In this document: positions 16,931 through 25,479 of the stretch, piece by piece | Position numbering within the stretch: the first letter of the stretch is position 1 | Layout of the letters: the number at the start of each line of letters is the position of its first letter | Origin: Geobacter sp. | Lineage (GTDB): Bacteria; Desulfobacterota; Desulfuromonadia; Geobacterales; Geobacteraceae | Assembly (NCBI GenBank): GCA_003314535.1 | Contig: POSG01000024.1 | Span: 1 to 47,510 of the forward strand | Length of the DNA stretch: 47,510 bases | Direction of reading: 5' to 3' | Notes under the pieces: model-generated | Told to the model about the DNA's origin: nothing | Database searches by the model: none | The model's input: the letters and a program-made list of their open reading frames with translations, nothing else | Position numbers and translations under genes: made by a program

Positions 16931-17005
16931 GAAGTATCATCGGGTTGTCCGGCGGCAAACATTCTGCTAGGATACTAAGAGATCAAATCAAGAGAGGACA
17001 CTGCA

Positions 17006-17575
17006 ATGAAAAAGCTGATAGAGAAGGGAACGTACCTGTTCCCCACGCCCGCGGCGATGATCTCGTGCGCAGGCGCCGGTACGCCGCCTAACATCATCAC
17101 CCTCGCATGGGTCGGAGTAGTATGCTCTGAGCCGCCCATAGTGAGCATTTCAGTGAGGCCCGGCCGCCACTCCCATGGCCAGATAAAGGAATCGGGGGCT
17201 TTCGTAGTCAACATACCGCGCGAGAGTCAGCTCCGTGAGCTCGACTTCTGCGGTGTCGCCAGCGGCAGGAATGTGGACAAGTTCAAGGCGCTCGGCCTGA
17301 CGCCCGTGCCCGGCACGCAAGTTTCGGCCCCGCTCATCAAGGAATGCCCGGTCAACCTGGAGTGCCGTGTAATCGACATGAAAAGCCTTGGAACCCATGA
17401 CCTGTTCCTGGGTGAAATCGTGGCAGTCCACGTTGACGAGGAAGTCATGAACGATAAGGGGATTATGGACATTTCGCTCCTGCGGCCCATAGCTTACTGC
17501 CCACAGGCAGCCCAATACTGGAACCTCAAGGAAGCCATAGGATCGTACGGTTTTACCGGCGGGAAGGTAAACTGA
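17006..17575 (+). CDS. flavin reductase-like FMN-binding protein
   Basis: The 189-residue protein belongs to the flavin reductase-like split-barrel family. Its N-terminus has PTPAAMISCAG followed by NIITLAWVGVVCSEPPIVSISVRPGRHS, and then AFVVNIPRE and ECPVNLECRV; these are the flavin-binding signatures. Members use NAD(P)H to reduce flavins or serve as FMN-binding oxidoreductases; the partner here is unknown. GAGAGGA lies nine bases before the ATG. It is divergent from the Rrf2 operon and convergent with the FIST gene cluster, with only 10 bp between the stop codons. Confidence 0.88.
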   Translation: MKKLIEKGTYLFPTPAAMISCAGAGTPPNIITLAWVGVVCSEPPIVSISVRPGRHSHGQIKESGAFVVNIPRESQLRELDFCGVASGRNVDKFKALGLTPVPGTQVSAPLIKECPVNLECRVIDMKSLGTHDLFLGEIVAVHVDEEVMNDKGIMDISLLRPIAYCPQAAQYWNLKEAIGSYGFTGGKVN

Positions 17576-17585
17576 TTTTTCCGCA

Positions 17586-18692
17586 CTACCCGAATACGAT
17601 CATTGTCGCGGTCTGATTCATATGGCCGATACACTGTTCACCGTAGGAATTGAAGCCGATGGTTGGAAAATCCGCGAACAATTCACCGTAGTTGCGGATA
17701 AGTTTCTTATACTCCAACTCAAGGGCGCGATGTGCGCAGTTGAATACGATGACTCCCGATATCCCCCCGAGTTTCGCCTTCGATCGCTCCAGCGCATCCC
17801 TGGTGTCGTCGATGAGGTTGGTCAGCTCCAGCAGGGAAAGGGGCATCCCTTCAACTGAGCTGCAATGGAAGAAGACACTGTCTCCGGTGATCTGCGTCGG
17901 GCTGCGGATATAAGGTTCACCGTCGATGACCAGGCCGAGCGGGTGGCTGGGGAAACAGGCTGCCAGTTCATGGACTGACACTCCCAGCGCTTCCGCATAT
18001 GCAACTGAAGCAGGCTTGTTGTTGAACTCGATGATTTCCCGCTTATCCTCGTTCGCCCTGGTGACGACGAGTTCGGGCCCCATCTCGCGGACACTTTGGG
18101 TCTTGACCAGGTCGAACGGCATGGCAGGCTTGAGAAGCGTGAGGACAGCGGCATCGCTGTAAGACCTGCCATTAGCGTAGACATGGCTTTTCTTGAACCG
18201 CAGATCGTCCGCCGCCGATCCGCCGATGAAAAAGACATTGGTCTTGTCGCCGATGGCATCCATCACTTTCTCCTCCACCCCGCACATCCCGTCTATGAGG
18301 ATGATTCCAAGGTACTGCGATGGCTTCATCTCGTTCGCTGTTTCGCCGAAGTGCCGTTCGAACGAACGGAAGGCTTCGCTCACATTTGCCTTTTTTCTCA
18401 GGCTATGAACCACTTCGACTTTGACATCCAGGATTGATTCCCTGTCGAACGACATGGCAACCACTGAGCCTTTCAAAAGGCGGCCGCTTACTATTTCGCC
18501 GGCTGTCGAACAGCCGAAGACGGTTGCCCCCGGAAAGGCTGCGTGCATCTTCGCGCTTATCTCTTCGGGATCATATCTGGTGGAAGCGAAATAAACCAGC
18601 ATTGCAACGTTGACGGAATCGAATGCTCCCGCCAGCTCATTAACAGCCTGATCAACAGTTGCCTTACCTGAACTCGCTATGCTGATTGTCAT
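17586..18692 (-). CDS. FIST-domain sensor protein, copy 1
   Basis: The 368-residue protein consists of FIST_N (about residues 25-220) and FIST_C (about 230-350). Diagnostic stretches are VFGCSTAGEIVSGRLLKGSVVAMSF, GIILIDGMCG, FIGGSAADDL, VIDGEPYIRSP and the end FPTIGFNSYGEQCIGHMNQTATMIV. FIST is a small-ligand sensory domain (amino acids have been proposed) normally fused to kinases or cyclases. Here it stands alone without an output domain. AGGAGGAC fixes the ATG, 25 bp after the companion 61-residue gene. It is the last of three paralogs and is closer to copy 3 than to copy 2. Confidence 0.92.
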   Translation of the reverse strand: MTISIASSGKATVDQAVNELAGAFDSVNVAMLVYFASTRYDPEEISAKMHAAFPGATVFGCSTAGEIVSGRLLKGSVVAMSFDRESILDVKVEVVHSLRKKANVSEAFRSFERHFGETANEMKPSQYLGIILIDGMCGVEEKVMDAIGDKTNVFFIGGSAADDLRFKKSHVYANGRSYSDAAVLTLLKPAMPFDLVKTQSVREMGPELVVTRANEDKREIIEFNNKPASVAYAEALGVSVHELAACFPSHPLGLVIDGEPYIRSPTQITGDSVFFHCSSVEGMPLSLLELTNLIDDTRDALERSKAKLGGISGVIVFNCAHRALELEYKKLIRNYGELFADFPTIGFNSYGEQCIGHMNQTATMIVFG

Positions 18693-18717
18693 GCAAAGTC
18701 CTCCTGTTTCAGAGGGG

Positions 18718-18903
18718 CTAATTCTGCATCATCTTTTCCAGTTTCTCGATTATTGCCGGATCGTCGTCCGAAGACTCGGTGAATTTGGCAGGATCTATCC
18801 CCTTCAGGATCAGTTTCGTCCTGACTATCTTCTCCACCATCTCGTTGCCCTTCGACCGCTCCGCCAGGATTTCATCTATCATCCTCTTGATTTTCCCAGG
18901 CAT
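18718..18903 (-). CDS. 61-residue FIST companion protein, copy 1
   Basis: A strong Shine-Dalgarno (AAGGAGGTG) precedes the ATG at 18903; the longer frame upstream has no support. The product is highly charged and probably helical, beginning MPGKIKRMIDEILAERSKGN. It has the conserved core T-K-L-I-L-K-G-I-x-P-x-K and the tail S-x-D-D-P-x-I-I-x-x-L-x-K-M. The same pattern is encoded before FIST copy 2 and is fused to FIST copy 3. It has no recognised family. Its constant pairing suggests a partner or output module for the FIST sensor. Confidence 0.85.
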   Translation of the reverse strand: MPGKIKRMIDEILAERSKGNEMVEKIVRTKLILKGIDPAKFTESSDDDPAIIEKLEKMMQN

Positions 18904-19214
18904 ACTTGCACCTCCTTGTACAAACAGGGAAAGTATAACACCATTCCAAGGGTCGGCGGCAATACCTAATTGCAAAAATGCCGTCAACTGCCGTGCATTG
19001 TCCGATTTTTTTGGGGAGGGGGTATTGCATGCCGCGTTATTTTCCGGGTTTTCTCGCAAGAAACTACCGGAGAGAGCGGTTGCCGACATACCGGAGACGT
19101 GAAAGATTGCGTGCGAAAATCATTTAGGAATCGCTTCCATCTGCTGCATCTTTTTCCTGTCTGGGAAGGCCCCATGGAATGAGTATGCAGCAGATGGTCC
19201 TTTCCGGATGGAAA
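18904..19214. other. 311-bp space between FIST copy 2 and companion copy 1
   Basis: This is the only long gap in the FIST array. No convincing coding frame is present. It holds a 13-bp perfect inverted repeat with a 35-base loop at 19137-19197 and, next to the FIST 2 stop, a 21-bp sequence repeated at 37679-37699. It must carry any separate promoter for companion 1 and FIST 1, but no clear -35/-10 pair was identified. Confidence 0.6.
19137..19197. repeat. 13-bp perfect inverted repeat around a 35-base loop
   Basis: CCATCTGCTGCAT (19137-19149) and its exact reverse complement (19185-19197) enclose 35 bases. It sits 18 bp beyond the FIST 2 stop codon. It may be a terminator or mRNA 3'-end structure, or the ends of a tiny mobile repeat; there is no T-run after it on the minus strand. 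Confidence 0.6.
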
Positions 19215-19219
19215 CTACC
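19199..19219. repeat. 21-bp sequence shared with 37679-37699
   Basis: The 21 bases here are identical to 37679-37699. Both copies contain the hairpin TTTCC-GGAT-GGAAA and both include the stop codon and the preceding Arg-codon bases of a minus-strand gene. A shorter version occurs at 37531-37545. Confidence 0.65.
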
Positions 19220-20321
19220 TGAATGCGATCATCGTGGCGGTCTGGTTCATATGCCCGATGAACTGCTCTCCATAGGAATTGAAGCCGACTGTCGGGATAT
19301 CGGCAAACAGTTCGCCGTATGCCTCGGACTGACGCTTGTTGGCCAGCTCCAGCGCCCTATGGGCGCAGTTGAAGACGATAAGGCCGGATATTCCTCCAAG
19401 CCTGTTTTCCGCCTCAGTCACGTCCCTTCTGGTATCTTCGATTATGTCTCCTGTCTCAAGAAGAGACAGCGTCATTCCTTCGACCGACCCGCAATAGAAG
19501 ATGACGCTGTCGCCTTGTATGCGCTGCGGACTCCTCACATATGGATCACCGTCGATAACGAGGCCGAGAGGGTTGGTCGGGAAATAATCCCTGAGTTCAT
19601 CGATAGATACTCCGAGTGCCTGCGCATAGGCCGACGCTGCCGGCTCGTTGTTGAGCTCGACTACCTCGCGCCTGGCACTGTCCGCCTTTGTGACGACGAG
19701 TTCGACCCCCCTGTCCCGGACACTCTGTGTTTTGACGAAATCGAACGGCATGCCCGGTTTCAGAAGAGCCAGGACAGCGGCATCCGTATATGCCTTGCCA
19801 TTGGCGAAGACGTGGGTGGACTGGAACTTCAGGTCGTCACCCGCCGAGCCGCCTACAAACAGAACATTGGTGCTGTCGCCGATAGCTTCCATCAGCTTCT
19901 CTTCCGCACCGTTCAGCCCGTCCGCCAGGACAATCCCCACATACCGGGAAGGATTCATTTCCACCATCGGTTCGCCGAAGTGATTTTCGAAAGAGCGGAA
20001 CGATTCGCCCACGTCGATCCTCTTCCCGATATTTTCCAGCACCTCGACCTTGACCCCCCCCATCGATTCCCCATCAAACACCATGGCCACCACCGCCCCG
20101 GTCAACATCCTGCCGCTCACTATCTCGCCGGCAGTAGAACAGCCGAAAACCGCTGCGTCCGGAAAAGATTCCTGCATCCTCATGCTGATCCTGTCCGGCT
20201 CGTATTTCGGCGAGGCGAAAAACACCACCATTTTTACGTCAATAATGCCGAACGACGCCTTCAACTCCCTTACCGCTTCATCAATTGTGTCCTTCGCGGA
20301 GCTCGCGATGCGAATGCTCAT
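19215..20321 (-). CDS. FIST-domain sensor protein, copy 2
   Basis: The 368-residue paralog has the same FIST_N and FIST_C plan: VFGCSTAGEIVSGRMLTGAVVAMVF, GIVLADGLNG, FVGGSAGDDL, VIDGDPYVRSP and the end FNSYGEQFIGHMNQTATMIAFR. It is the most diverged of the three, with different residues around the ligand-binding loops (for example GLNGAEE for GMCGVEE or GMCGLEE). The start is MSIRIASSAKD at 20321 behind GAGGGGG, 13 bp after the companion gene; the longer frame upstream runs through that gene and is spurious. Confidence 0.92.
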   Translation of the reverse strand: MSIRIASSAKDTIDEAVRELKASFGIIDVKMVVFFASPKYEPDRISMRMQESFPDAAVFGCSTAGEIVSGRMLTGAVVAMVFDGESMGGVKVEVLENIGKRIDVGESFRSFENHFGEPMVEMNPSRYVGIVLADGLNGAEEKLMEAIGDSTNVLFVGGSAGDDLKFQSTHVFANGKAYTDAAVLALLKPGMPFDFVKTQSVRDRGVELVVTKADSARREVVELNNEPAASAYAQALGVSIDELRDYFPTNPLGLVIDGDPYVRSPQRIQGDSVIFYCGSVEGMTLSLLETGDIIEDTRRDVTEAENRLGGISGLIVFNCAHRALELANKRQSEAYGELFADIPTVGFNSYGEQFIGHMNQTATMIAFR

Positions 20322-20334
20322 TGAACGCCCCCTC

Positions 20335-20529
20335 TCATCGGCACAGTTCCTGTGCCATTTTTTCCAATCTGGCAATAATTGCCGGGTCATCAAACGACTG
20401 TTCGTCATATTTCGCAGGATTAATCCCTTTCAAAATCAGTTTCGTTTTGATGACCCTTTGCAACAACTCATTATCATCGGCACGCCTGGCAAGTATGGCG
20501 TCGATCATCTGCTTGATTTTTCCAGCCAC
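20335..20529 (-). CDS. 64-residue FIST companion protein, copy 2
   Basis: This small gene starts at a GTG (20529) behind GGGAGG, 15 bp after the stop of the fused FIST copy 3 gene. The product (MAGKIKQMIDAILARRADDN ...) shares with companion 1 the core T-K-L-I-L-K-G-I-N-P-A-K-Y and the tail S-F-D-D-P-A-I-I-A-R-L-E-K-M. It is short, charged and helical with no recognised family. Its stop is 13 bp before FIST copy 2, so the pair is surely co-translated. Confidence 0.85.
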   Translation of the reverse strand: MAGKIKQMIDAILARRADDNELLQRVIKTKLILKGINPAKYDEQSFDDPAIIARLEKMAQELCR

Positions 20530-20544
20530 GTTCGTTACCTCCCT

Positions 20545-21861
20545 TTATCTGAATACGATCATGGTGGCAGTCTGGTTCATATGGCCGATAAACTGCTCCC
20601 CGTAGGAATTGAAACCAATGGTTGGAATTTCAGCGAACAGTTCGCCGTATTCTCTGCTTTGTTTATTGAACTCAAGCTCCAGTGCGCGATGTGCGCAGTT
20701 GAACACGATAACTCCGGATATCCCGCCAAGTTTGGCCCTTGATCGCTCCAGCACATTCCTGGTGTCTTCGATCAGGTTGGTCAGTTCGAGCAGGGAAAGC
20801 GGCATGCCTTCCACTGAACTGCAGTGGAAGAAAACGCTGTCGCCGGAGATCTGCGTAGGGCTGCGGATATATGGCTCTCCGTCGATCACCAGGCCGAGCG
20901 GGTGACTGGGAAAGCAGGCGGCCAGCTCATGAACGGACACTCCCAGCACTTCCGCATAGGCAATTGAAGCAGGCTTGTTGTTGAATTCGATGATCTCCCG
21001 CTTGTCCTCGTTCGCTTTGGTGACGACGAGTTCGGCGCCCATTGCGCGCACGCTCTGGGTCTTGACGAGGTCGAAGGGGGCCGCGGGCTTGAGAAGGGTC
21101 AGCACAGCGGCATCGGCATAAGATCTGCCGTTTGCGAAGACGAAGGTTTTACGGAACCGCAGATCGTCTGCCGCGGACCCTCCGAGGAAGATGACGTTCG
21201 TCTTGTCGCCGATGGCATCCATCACTTTTTCCTCCAGGCCGCACATCCCGTCTATGAGGATGATGCCCAGGTACTGCGATGGCTTCATCTCGTCAGCCGC
21301 CTCGCCGAAGTGCCTTTCAAACGAGCAGAAGGCATCGCCGACATCAACCTTTCTTTTCAGGTTCCGAACCACTTCGACCTTTACATCCAGCAATGACTCT
21401 TCGTCAAATGCCATGGCAACGACAGAGCCTTTCAGCAACCTGCCGCTCACGATCTCGCCTGCCGTGGAGCAGCCGAAAACCGTCACCCCGGGAAAGGCCG
21501 CCTGCATCCTGGCGCTTATCTCTTCGGGATCGAATTTGGCCGAAGCGAAGAAAATCATCATTTTCATGTTGTTGGAACCGAAAATGCCCATGAGCTCATC
21601 AACGGCGTCCTCAGCCGTGTTTTTTTCCGAACTTGCTGTCCTGATGTTCATGAACGGTCTCTTGTTTCCGTGGGATACCTCCTTGGTCATTTTCTTGAGT
21701 TTCCTGATTATCTTCGGATCGTCATCGGACTGGTCGGTATATTTCTCGGGGCTTATTCCCTTCAGAATCAGCTTCGTTCTGATTACCCTGGCCAGCATCT
21801 CATTCCCCTTCGAACGCTCGGCAAGGATTTCTTCGATCATCTGTTTGATTCTTCCGGCCAT
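20545..21861 (-). CDS. fused companion-FIST protein, copy 3
   Basis: The 438-residue protein begins with the same small module as the two companion proteins (MAGRIKQMIEEILAERSKGN, then TKLILKGISPEKY and SDDDPKIIRKLKKM). It runs in frame through a short linker (about residues 60-70) into a complete FIST_N/FIST_C protein (MNIRTASSEKN at residue 71). A Shine-Dalgarno-like AAGGAGGT remains in the linker, suggesting that two genes fused by loss of a stop codon. I chose the ATG at 21861, with AAGGAG nine bases upstream; a second ATG lies 7 codons earlier. The fusion is the best evidence that companion and FIST work together. It follows the CoA-transferase gene by 98 bp. Confidence 0.9.
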   Translation of the reverse strand: MAGRIKQMIEEILAERSKGNEMLARVIRTKLILKGISPEKYTDQSDDDPKIIRKLKKMTKEVSHGNKRPFMNIRTASSEKNTAEDAVDELMGIFGSNNMKMMIFFASAKFDPEEISARMQAAFPGVTVFGCSTAGEIVSGRLLKGSVVAMAFDEESLLDVKVEVVRNLKRKVDVGDAFCSFERHFGEAADEMKPSQYLGIILIDGMCGLEEKVMDAIGDKTNVIFLGGSAADDLRFRKTFVFANGRSYADAAVLTLLKPAAPFDLVKTQSVRAMGAELVVTKANEDKREIIEFNNKPASIAYAEVLGVSVHELAACFPSHPLGLVIDGEPYIRSPTQISGDSVFFHCSSVEGMPLSLLELTNLIEDTRNVLERSRAKLGGISGVIVFNCAHRALELEFNKQSREYGELFAEIPTIGFNSYGEQFIGHMNQTATMIVFR

Positions 21862-21959
21862 TTCGAATATCTCCTTGTGCATGCTTGCAGCGTCTTTGAT
21901 TCACCAAGGGTTGCCAACGGCACATCCGGGGCCAGGCCTTGCGAAGCCACGCATCAATC

Positions 21960-23294
21960 TCACCGCCTGTTGCTGGCGCGCCAAATCTTCATCTTTTCCG
22001 CCTCCCTGACAAGGTCGTCGCGGAAATCCGGGTGCGCTACGGATATGAGCGCTTCCGCCCTCTGCCATGTACTCTTCCCTTTCAGGTTTACTTTGCCGAA
22101 CTCGGTCACCACCCATTGTGCACAGGTCCTGCTGGCCGTGACGATGCTTCCGGATGTCAGTGTGGGCACGATCCGCGAGCCCGCATTGCCCGTCTTGCCG
22201 TAGGTGGACGACAGGCAGATGAAGCTTTTTCCGCCTTTCGACAGGTAGGCGCCCATTACGAAATCCAGCTGCCCGCCCGTGCCGCTGATCTGCCGGGTTC
22301 CGGACGACTCGGAGGATATCTGGCCGAAAAGGTCGATCTCGACCGCGTTGTTGATGGACACGAAGTTGTCGATCTTGGCCACCCGGTTGACATCATTGAT
22401 GTAATCCACGGGGCAGCTCTGGATGCGCGGGTTGTCATGGATGAAATCGTAGAGCTTCTGCGTTCCGGTGGCGAAGGCGAACACCTGCCGGAAACGGTCG
22501 ATGTTTTTCCGCGAACCGTTGATCTTGCCCTGTTCTGTCAGATCAACAAAGGCGTCCACGTACATCTCAGTGTGCACGCCCAGATCCTTCAGGTCCGACT
22601 CGCCGATCAGCATCCCCACGGCGTTGGGCATGCCGCCGATCCCCAGCTGCAGGCAGGCGCCGTTGGGTATCTCCTCCACGATCATCTGCGCGACCTTGCG
22701 GTCCACGTCAGTGAGGGCGTTTGACGGAAGCTGCGCGAGGGGGGGATTGTGCCCTTCCACTATGTAATCCACCTGTGAAACGTGGATCGCTTCCTCGAAT
22801 CCCCCCAGACAGCGCGGCATGTTGAGGTTGACTTCCACGATGATCTTTTTCGCCTGCTCGCACATTGCCATCAGGTGGGAGGCCTGCGGGCCGAAATTGA
22901 AGTACCCGTGCTCGTCCATGGGCGCCACCTGGAACATGGCCACGTCCACGGCTTCCACGTTTTCGCGGTACAGCTTCGGCAGCTCCGAATAGCGCATGGG
23001 GCTGTAGTACCCGCAGCCCATGTCGATGATCTTTCGATCCACCCCGGTGCAGTGCCACGAGTTCCAGGTGAAGTGCCTGCCCGGATCCGGGACGGTGAGA
23101 ATCTCGGGCATCCACATGGTTATCCCGCCCCGGACCTTGACATCCGTCAGTTCAGTCGCGCGGGCCGCCAACGCCTTGTCCGTCGCCACCGGATGCCCCA
23201 GGCAGAGGCCGTAGTCCACCCAGTCCCCGGATTTGACTGCCTTCACGGCTTCTTCAGCCGTCACGAGCTTCTTCTGGTATTCCTTGTAATGCAT
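21960..23294 (-). CDS. acetate/butyrate-type CoA-transferase (4-hydroxybutyrate CoA-transferase-like)
   Basis: The 444-residue protein belongs to the acetyl-CoA hydrolase/transferase family that moves CoA between acyl-CoA and acetate. Visible are [20 protein letters not shown] at the N-terminus, [10 protein letters not shown], the Glu-containing [12 protein letters not shown] (the likely nucleophile) and [13 protein letters not shown], the glycine-rich CoA-binding stretch near the end. Members include butyryl-CoA:acetate and 4-hydroxybutyryl-CoA:acetate transferases; the substrate cannot be told apart by eye. AGGGAG fixes the ATG at 23294. It follows the aldehyde dehydrogenase gene by about 140 bp on the same strand. 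Confidence 0.9.
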   Translation of the reverse strand: MHYKEYQKKLVTAEEAVKAVKSGDWVDYGLCLGHPVATDKALAARATELTDVKVRGGITMWMPEILTVPDPGRHFTWNSWHCTGVDRKIIDMGCGYYSPMRYSELPKLYRENVEAVDVAMFQVAPMDEHGYFNFGPQASHLMAMCEQAKKIIVEVNLNMPRCLGGFEEAIHVSQVDYIVEGHNPPLAQLPSNALTDVDRKVAQMIVEEIPNGACLQLGIGGMPNAVGMLIGESDLKDLGVHTEMYVDAFVDLTEQGKINGSRKNIDRFRQVFAFATGTQKLYDFIHDNPRIQSCPVDYINDVNRVAKIDNFVSINNAVEIDLFGQISSESSGTRQISGTGGQLDFVMGAYLSKGGKSFICLSSTYGKTGNAGSRIVPTLTSGSIVTASRTCAQWVVTEFGKVNLKGKSTWQRAEALISVAHPDFRDDLVREAEKMKIWRASNRR

Positions 23295-23372
23295 GTTGTA
23301 GTCTCCCTCTGCAAAATTATTCATAAAAACGGTGACAAATTGCCCCCATTTTAACGGGCCTGCCTGGGTGAA

Positions 23373-23393
23373 GGGCACCCACAGGGGGTGCCC
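23373..23393. terminator. hairpin between aldehyde dehydrogenase and CoA-transferase genes
   Basis: GGGCACCC (23373-23380) pairs with GGGTGCCC (23386-23393) over a five-base loop. No T-run follows on the minus strand, so it is more likely a processing or stabilising hairpin than a full terminator. Confidence 0.4.
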
Positions 23394-23435
23394 CTACAAA
23401 ACCAATCGCCCATATGGGGAAAGGTTATGTGCCCG

Positions 23436-24788
23436 CTATTCCGCCGGTACATCCGGCCTGACCCTCCGTGCCACTCTCTTGATGTTGATCAGGTTCCGGA
23501 AGGTCACCCCTTCAGTGGTGCTGTTGCCGCCCCGTGCCCCGCAACCCAGGGTGAAGGACGGCACCATGCCGCTGGTGAGCCCGACGACGCCGTGCATGGA
23601 CGGCTGGTTCCAGATGACCCTGCCGGCCGGCACCTTGAGGGCAAACTCCTGTAGAATCTCTTCGTTGTTCGAGAAAGCGACTGCCGTGTGCCCTGCGCCG
23701 CCGAATTCCAGCTGATCGACGGCAGCCTTTATTGCACTGTCCTTCCCGTCGGCAACGAACCAGCCGAGAACAGGGGAAAGCTTCTCGTGGCTCATCCAGT
23801 CGTCCGGTCCGATGGCGCGCAGGGGAACCAGCAGAAGGTTCACCTCGTCCGGAACGGAAAAACCGGCCAGGTGGGCGATTTTCTGGGGAGATTGCCCGAC
23901 AATCTGGCCTGAGGCGACCCCTTTCTCCTTGTCGAACATGATCGCTTCGAGCTTTGCCTTTTCTTCTGCGTCACAGAGATAGGCGCCCTTTTCTTTGAAG
24001 ATGCGCAGCGTTTTTTCAGCTGCAGCTTCGTCATCGAAAATGACGGATTGTTCTGTCAGACAGAGCGTTCCGTAATCAAATGCCTTGGAAGCGATGACGT
24101 TGTTCACGGCCATTTCCAGGTCGGCGGTTTTTTCGATGTATACCGGAACGTTGCCGGGGCCGACCCCGAGAGCCGGATGGCCCGAACTGTAGGCGGCCCT
24201 GACCATTGCGCCGCCGCCCGTGGCAACAATCATGGATATGCCGGGATGCTTCATGAGGACATTGGTGGCTTCCACCGACGGTTCATCGATCCACTGGATG
24301 CAGTCCTGCGGCGCGCCAGCTGCAACGGCTGCGTCACGCAGAACCCGTGCCGCTTCGGCGCTGCATTGCTGCGCGCGTGGATGGAATGCGAAAATAATGA
24401 CGTTGCGGCCCTTCAGGGCGCTCAGGCATTTGAACATGGTAGTGGCGGTCGGATTGGTGGTGGGAGTGACGCCGGCGACAACACCATAGGGTTCGGCTAT
24501 GCTGATGACGCCGTCCGTTTCATCGATCACGCCGACCGATTTCTTGTCTTTCATGAAGTCGTACACGACCTGGCTGCCAAAATAGTTCTTCACGACCTTG
24601 TCCTCAAGCTTGCCGATGCCGGTCTCCGTAACCGCCATTTCAGCCAGCCTGTTGCCGCTTTCCACCCCGGCCCTGCACATGCGCTCGGTTATCCTGTCCA
24701 CATCCTCTTGCGACAACTCTTTCATTGCCGTCAGCGCAAGCTGTGCCCTTGCAACAATCACATCGATTTTCTCAATAACATCCGCCAT
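23436..24788 (-). CDS. CoA-acylating aldehyde dehydrogenase
   Basis: The 450-residue protein matches the aldehyde-dehydrogenase half of AdhE and related CoA-dependent enzymes: PYGVVAGVTPTTNPTAT, VATGGGAMVRAAYSSGHPALGVGPGN, and the catalytic cysteine C243 in FDYGTLCLTEQ. It interconverts an aldehyde with its acyl-CoA using NAD(P)H. Candidates are acetaldehyde, butyraldehyde or succinate semialdehyde forms. Together with the CoA-transferase and the iron alcohol dehydrogenase it makes a path between alcohol, aldehyde, acyl-CoA and acid. GGAGGG before the ATG is clear. The 5' leader carries a candidate sigma-54 promoter and a terminator hairpin. Confidence 0.92.
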   Translation of the reverse strand: MADVIEKIDVIVARAQLALTAMKELSQEDVDRITERMCRAGVESGNRLAEMAVTETGIGKLEDKVVKNYFGSQVVYDFMKDKKSVGVIDETDGVISIAEPYGVVAGVTPTTNPTATTMFKCLSALKGRNVIIFAFHPRAQQCSAEAARVLRDAAVAAGAPQDCIQWIDEPSVEATNVLMKHPGISMIVATGGGAMVRAAYSSGHPALGVGPGNVPVYIEKTADLEMAVNNVIASKAFDYGTLCLTEQSVIFDDEAAAEKTLRIFKEKGAYLCDAEEKAKLEAIMFDKEKGVASGQIVGQSPQKIAHLAGFSVPDEVNLLLVPLRAIGPDDWMSHEKLSPVLGWFVADGKDSAIKAAVDQLEFGGAGHTAVAFSNNEEILQEFALKVPAGRVIWNQPSMHGVVGLTSGMVPSFTLGCGARGGNSTTEGVTFRNLINIKRVARRVRPDVPAE

Positions 24789-24883
24789 TTCGTACCCTCC
24801 GAATATAAATGTATTTTAGCAAGGCAGAAGTGATTCCGCTTACTAACACAATCGGCATACACTCTTATAACAATTGAAAAAGT

Positions 24884-24904
24884 GGGCGGGACAATGTCCC
24901 GCCC
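24884..24904 (-). terminator. intrinsic terminator in the leader of the aldehyde dehydrogenase gene
   Basis: GGGCGGGAC-aat-GTCCCGCCC forms a perfect 9-bp stem. On the minus strand it is followed by ACTTTTTC, the T-run of an intrinsic terminator. It lies between the candidate sigma-54 promoter (24944-24960) and the gene's ATG at 24788. It is therefore either an attenuator or an end for a transcript coming from the right. Confidence 0.75.
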
Positions 24905-24943
24905 CATGAACAAAATATGGAGTGTATGTTTCATTCATTACAT

Positions 24944-24960
24944 AAGCATAATACATGCCA
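24944..24960 (-). promoter_or_regulatory. candidate sigma-54 promoter for the aldehyde dehydrogenase gene
   Basis: Read on the minus strand, TGGCATGTATTATGCTT has the -24 GG and -12 GC exactly ten bases apart and matches the consensus TGGCACG-n4-TTGCW at most positions. It is about 155 bases before the ATG. A TTTTACAGG site occurs about 147 bases upstream. Confidence 0.6.
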
Positions 24961-25479
24961 TCGCAAAAACACAAAAAATGTACGCAAAAACAACATTTTT
25001 TGACTTAATAACAATTTATTATGACTAAAATTAATTGTCTGCTGTCTATTTGTTTTACATCTATGAGGTAATCATACGAAAGATATGTTCTATTGATGTC
25101 AATTTATTTTACAGGTGTGATACCACATCCCGCCCTCAACCCATGCGGCACATGATTACGTTGACACTGTGGCACTCAAAGCTTTTCATGAAACATCGGA
25201 AAGCTCATGGAAATAAATGCGGGCCCCTGGGCTGGGCCCGCTGGAGGAAAATTCTTTCTCAAATAAATATGAATGACTCGCCCCTTCAGATCATCCTGAC
25301 AATAAAAAAACGGGCGCCCGTTTTCATACAGCGCCCTAACCGAAAAGGAGGATTTTCGGAACAGATTTCAAAATTATGAGATGATCAAATCGGATCACAT
25401 GTCGAAGCAGTTATGCTTCATCGCTGTGAGACACATTAGTTCGCAACAACTCCCTATGCTCAGATGATCAAACCTTGTC
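24961..25479. other. 519-bp gene-free, AT-rich stretch upstream of the aldehyde dehydrogenase
   Basis: No convincing gene is seen; a 114-residue frame here has a non-natural composition. It holds several structures: a perfect 8-bp stem GCGGGCCC-ctgggct-GGGCCCGC around 25219-25241, a palindrome AAAACGGGCG/CGCCCGTTTT at about 25307-25324 with flanking A and T runs (possibly a bidirectional terminator), and a TTTTACAGG element (25107-25115). Confidence 0.55.
25107..25115. promoter_or_regulatory. putative enhancer half-site upstream of the aldehyde dehydrogenase promoter
   Basis: TTTTACAGG repeats the half-site seen at 28104-28111 upstream of the alcohol dehydrogenase promoter, at a similar distance (about 150 bases). 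A near copy, TTTTACATC, lies about 45-50 bases nearer the promoter. Binding by the NtrC-type regulator is inferred. Confidence 0.4.

Noticed and set aside
19179-20324. 381-codon plus-strand frame over FIST copy 2.
   Set aside because: It is antisense to a gene with strong paralog support; the apparent paralogy just mirrors the real strand.
21649-21861. Splitting the fused FIST copy 3 into two genes at the internal ATG (21651).
   Set aside because: The reading frame is continuous with no stop, and the internal Shine-Dalgarno-like AAGGAGGT is about 26 bases away, too far for normal initiation.
25035-25379. 114-codon frame in the AT-rich gap upstream of the aldehyde dehydrogenase.
   Set aside because: Composition is random-looking, there is no Shine-Dalgarno, and it runs through two strong hairpins.
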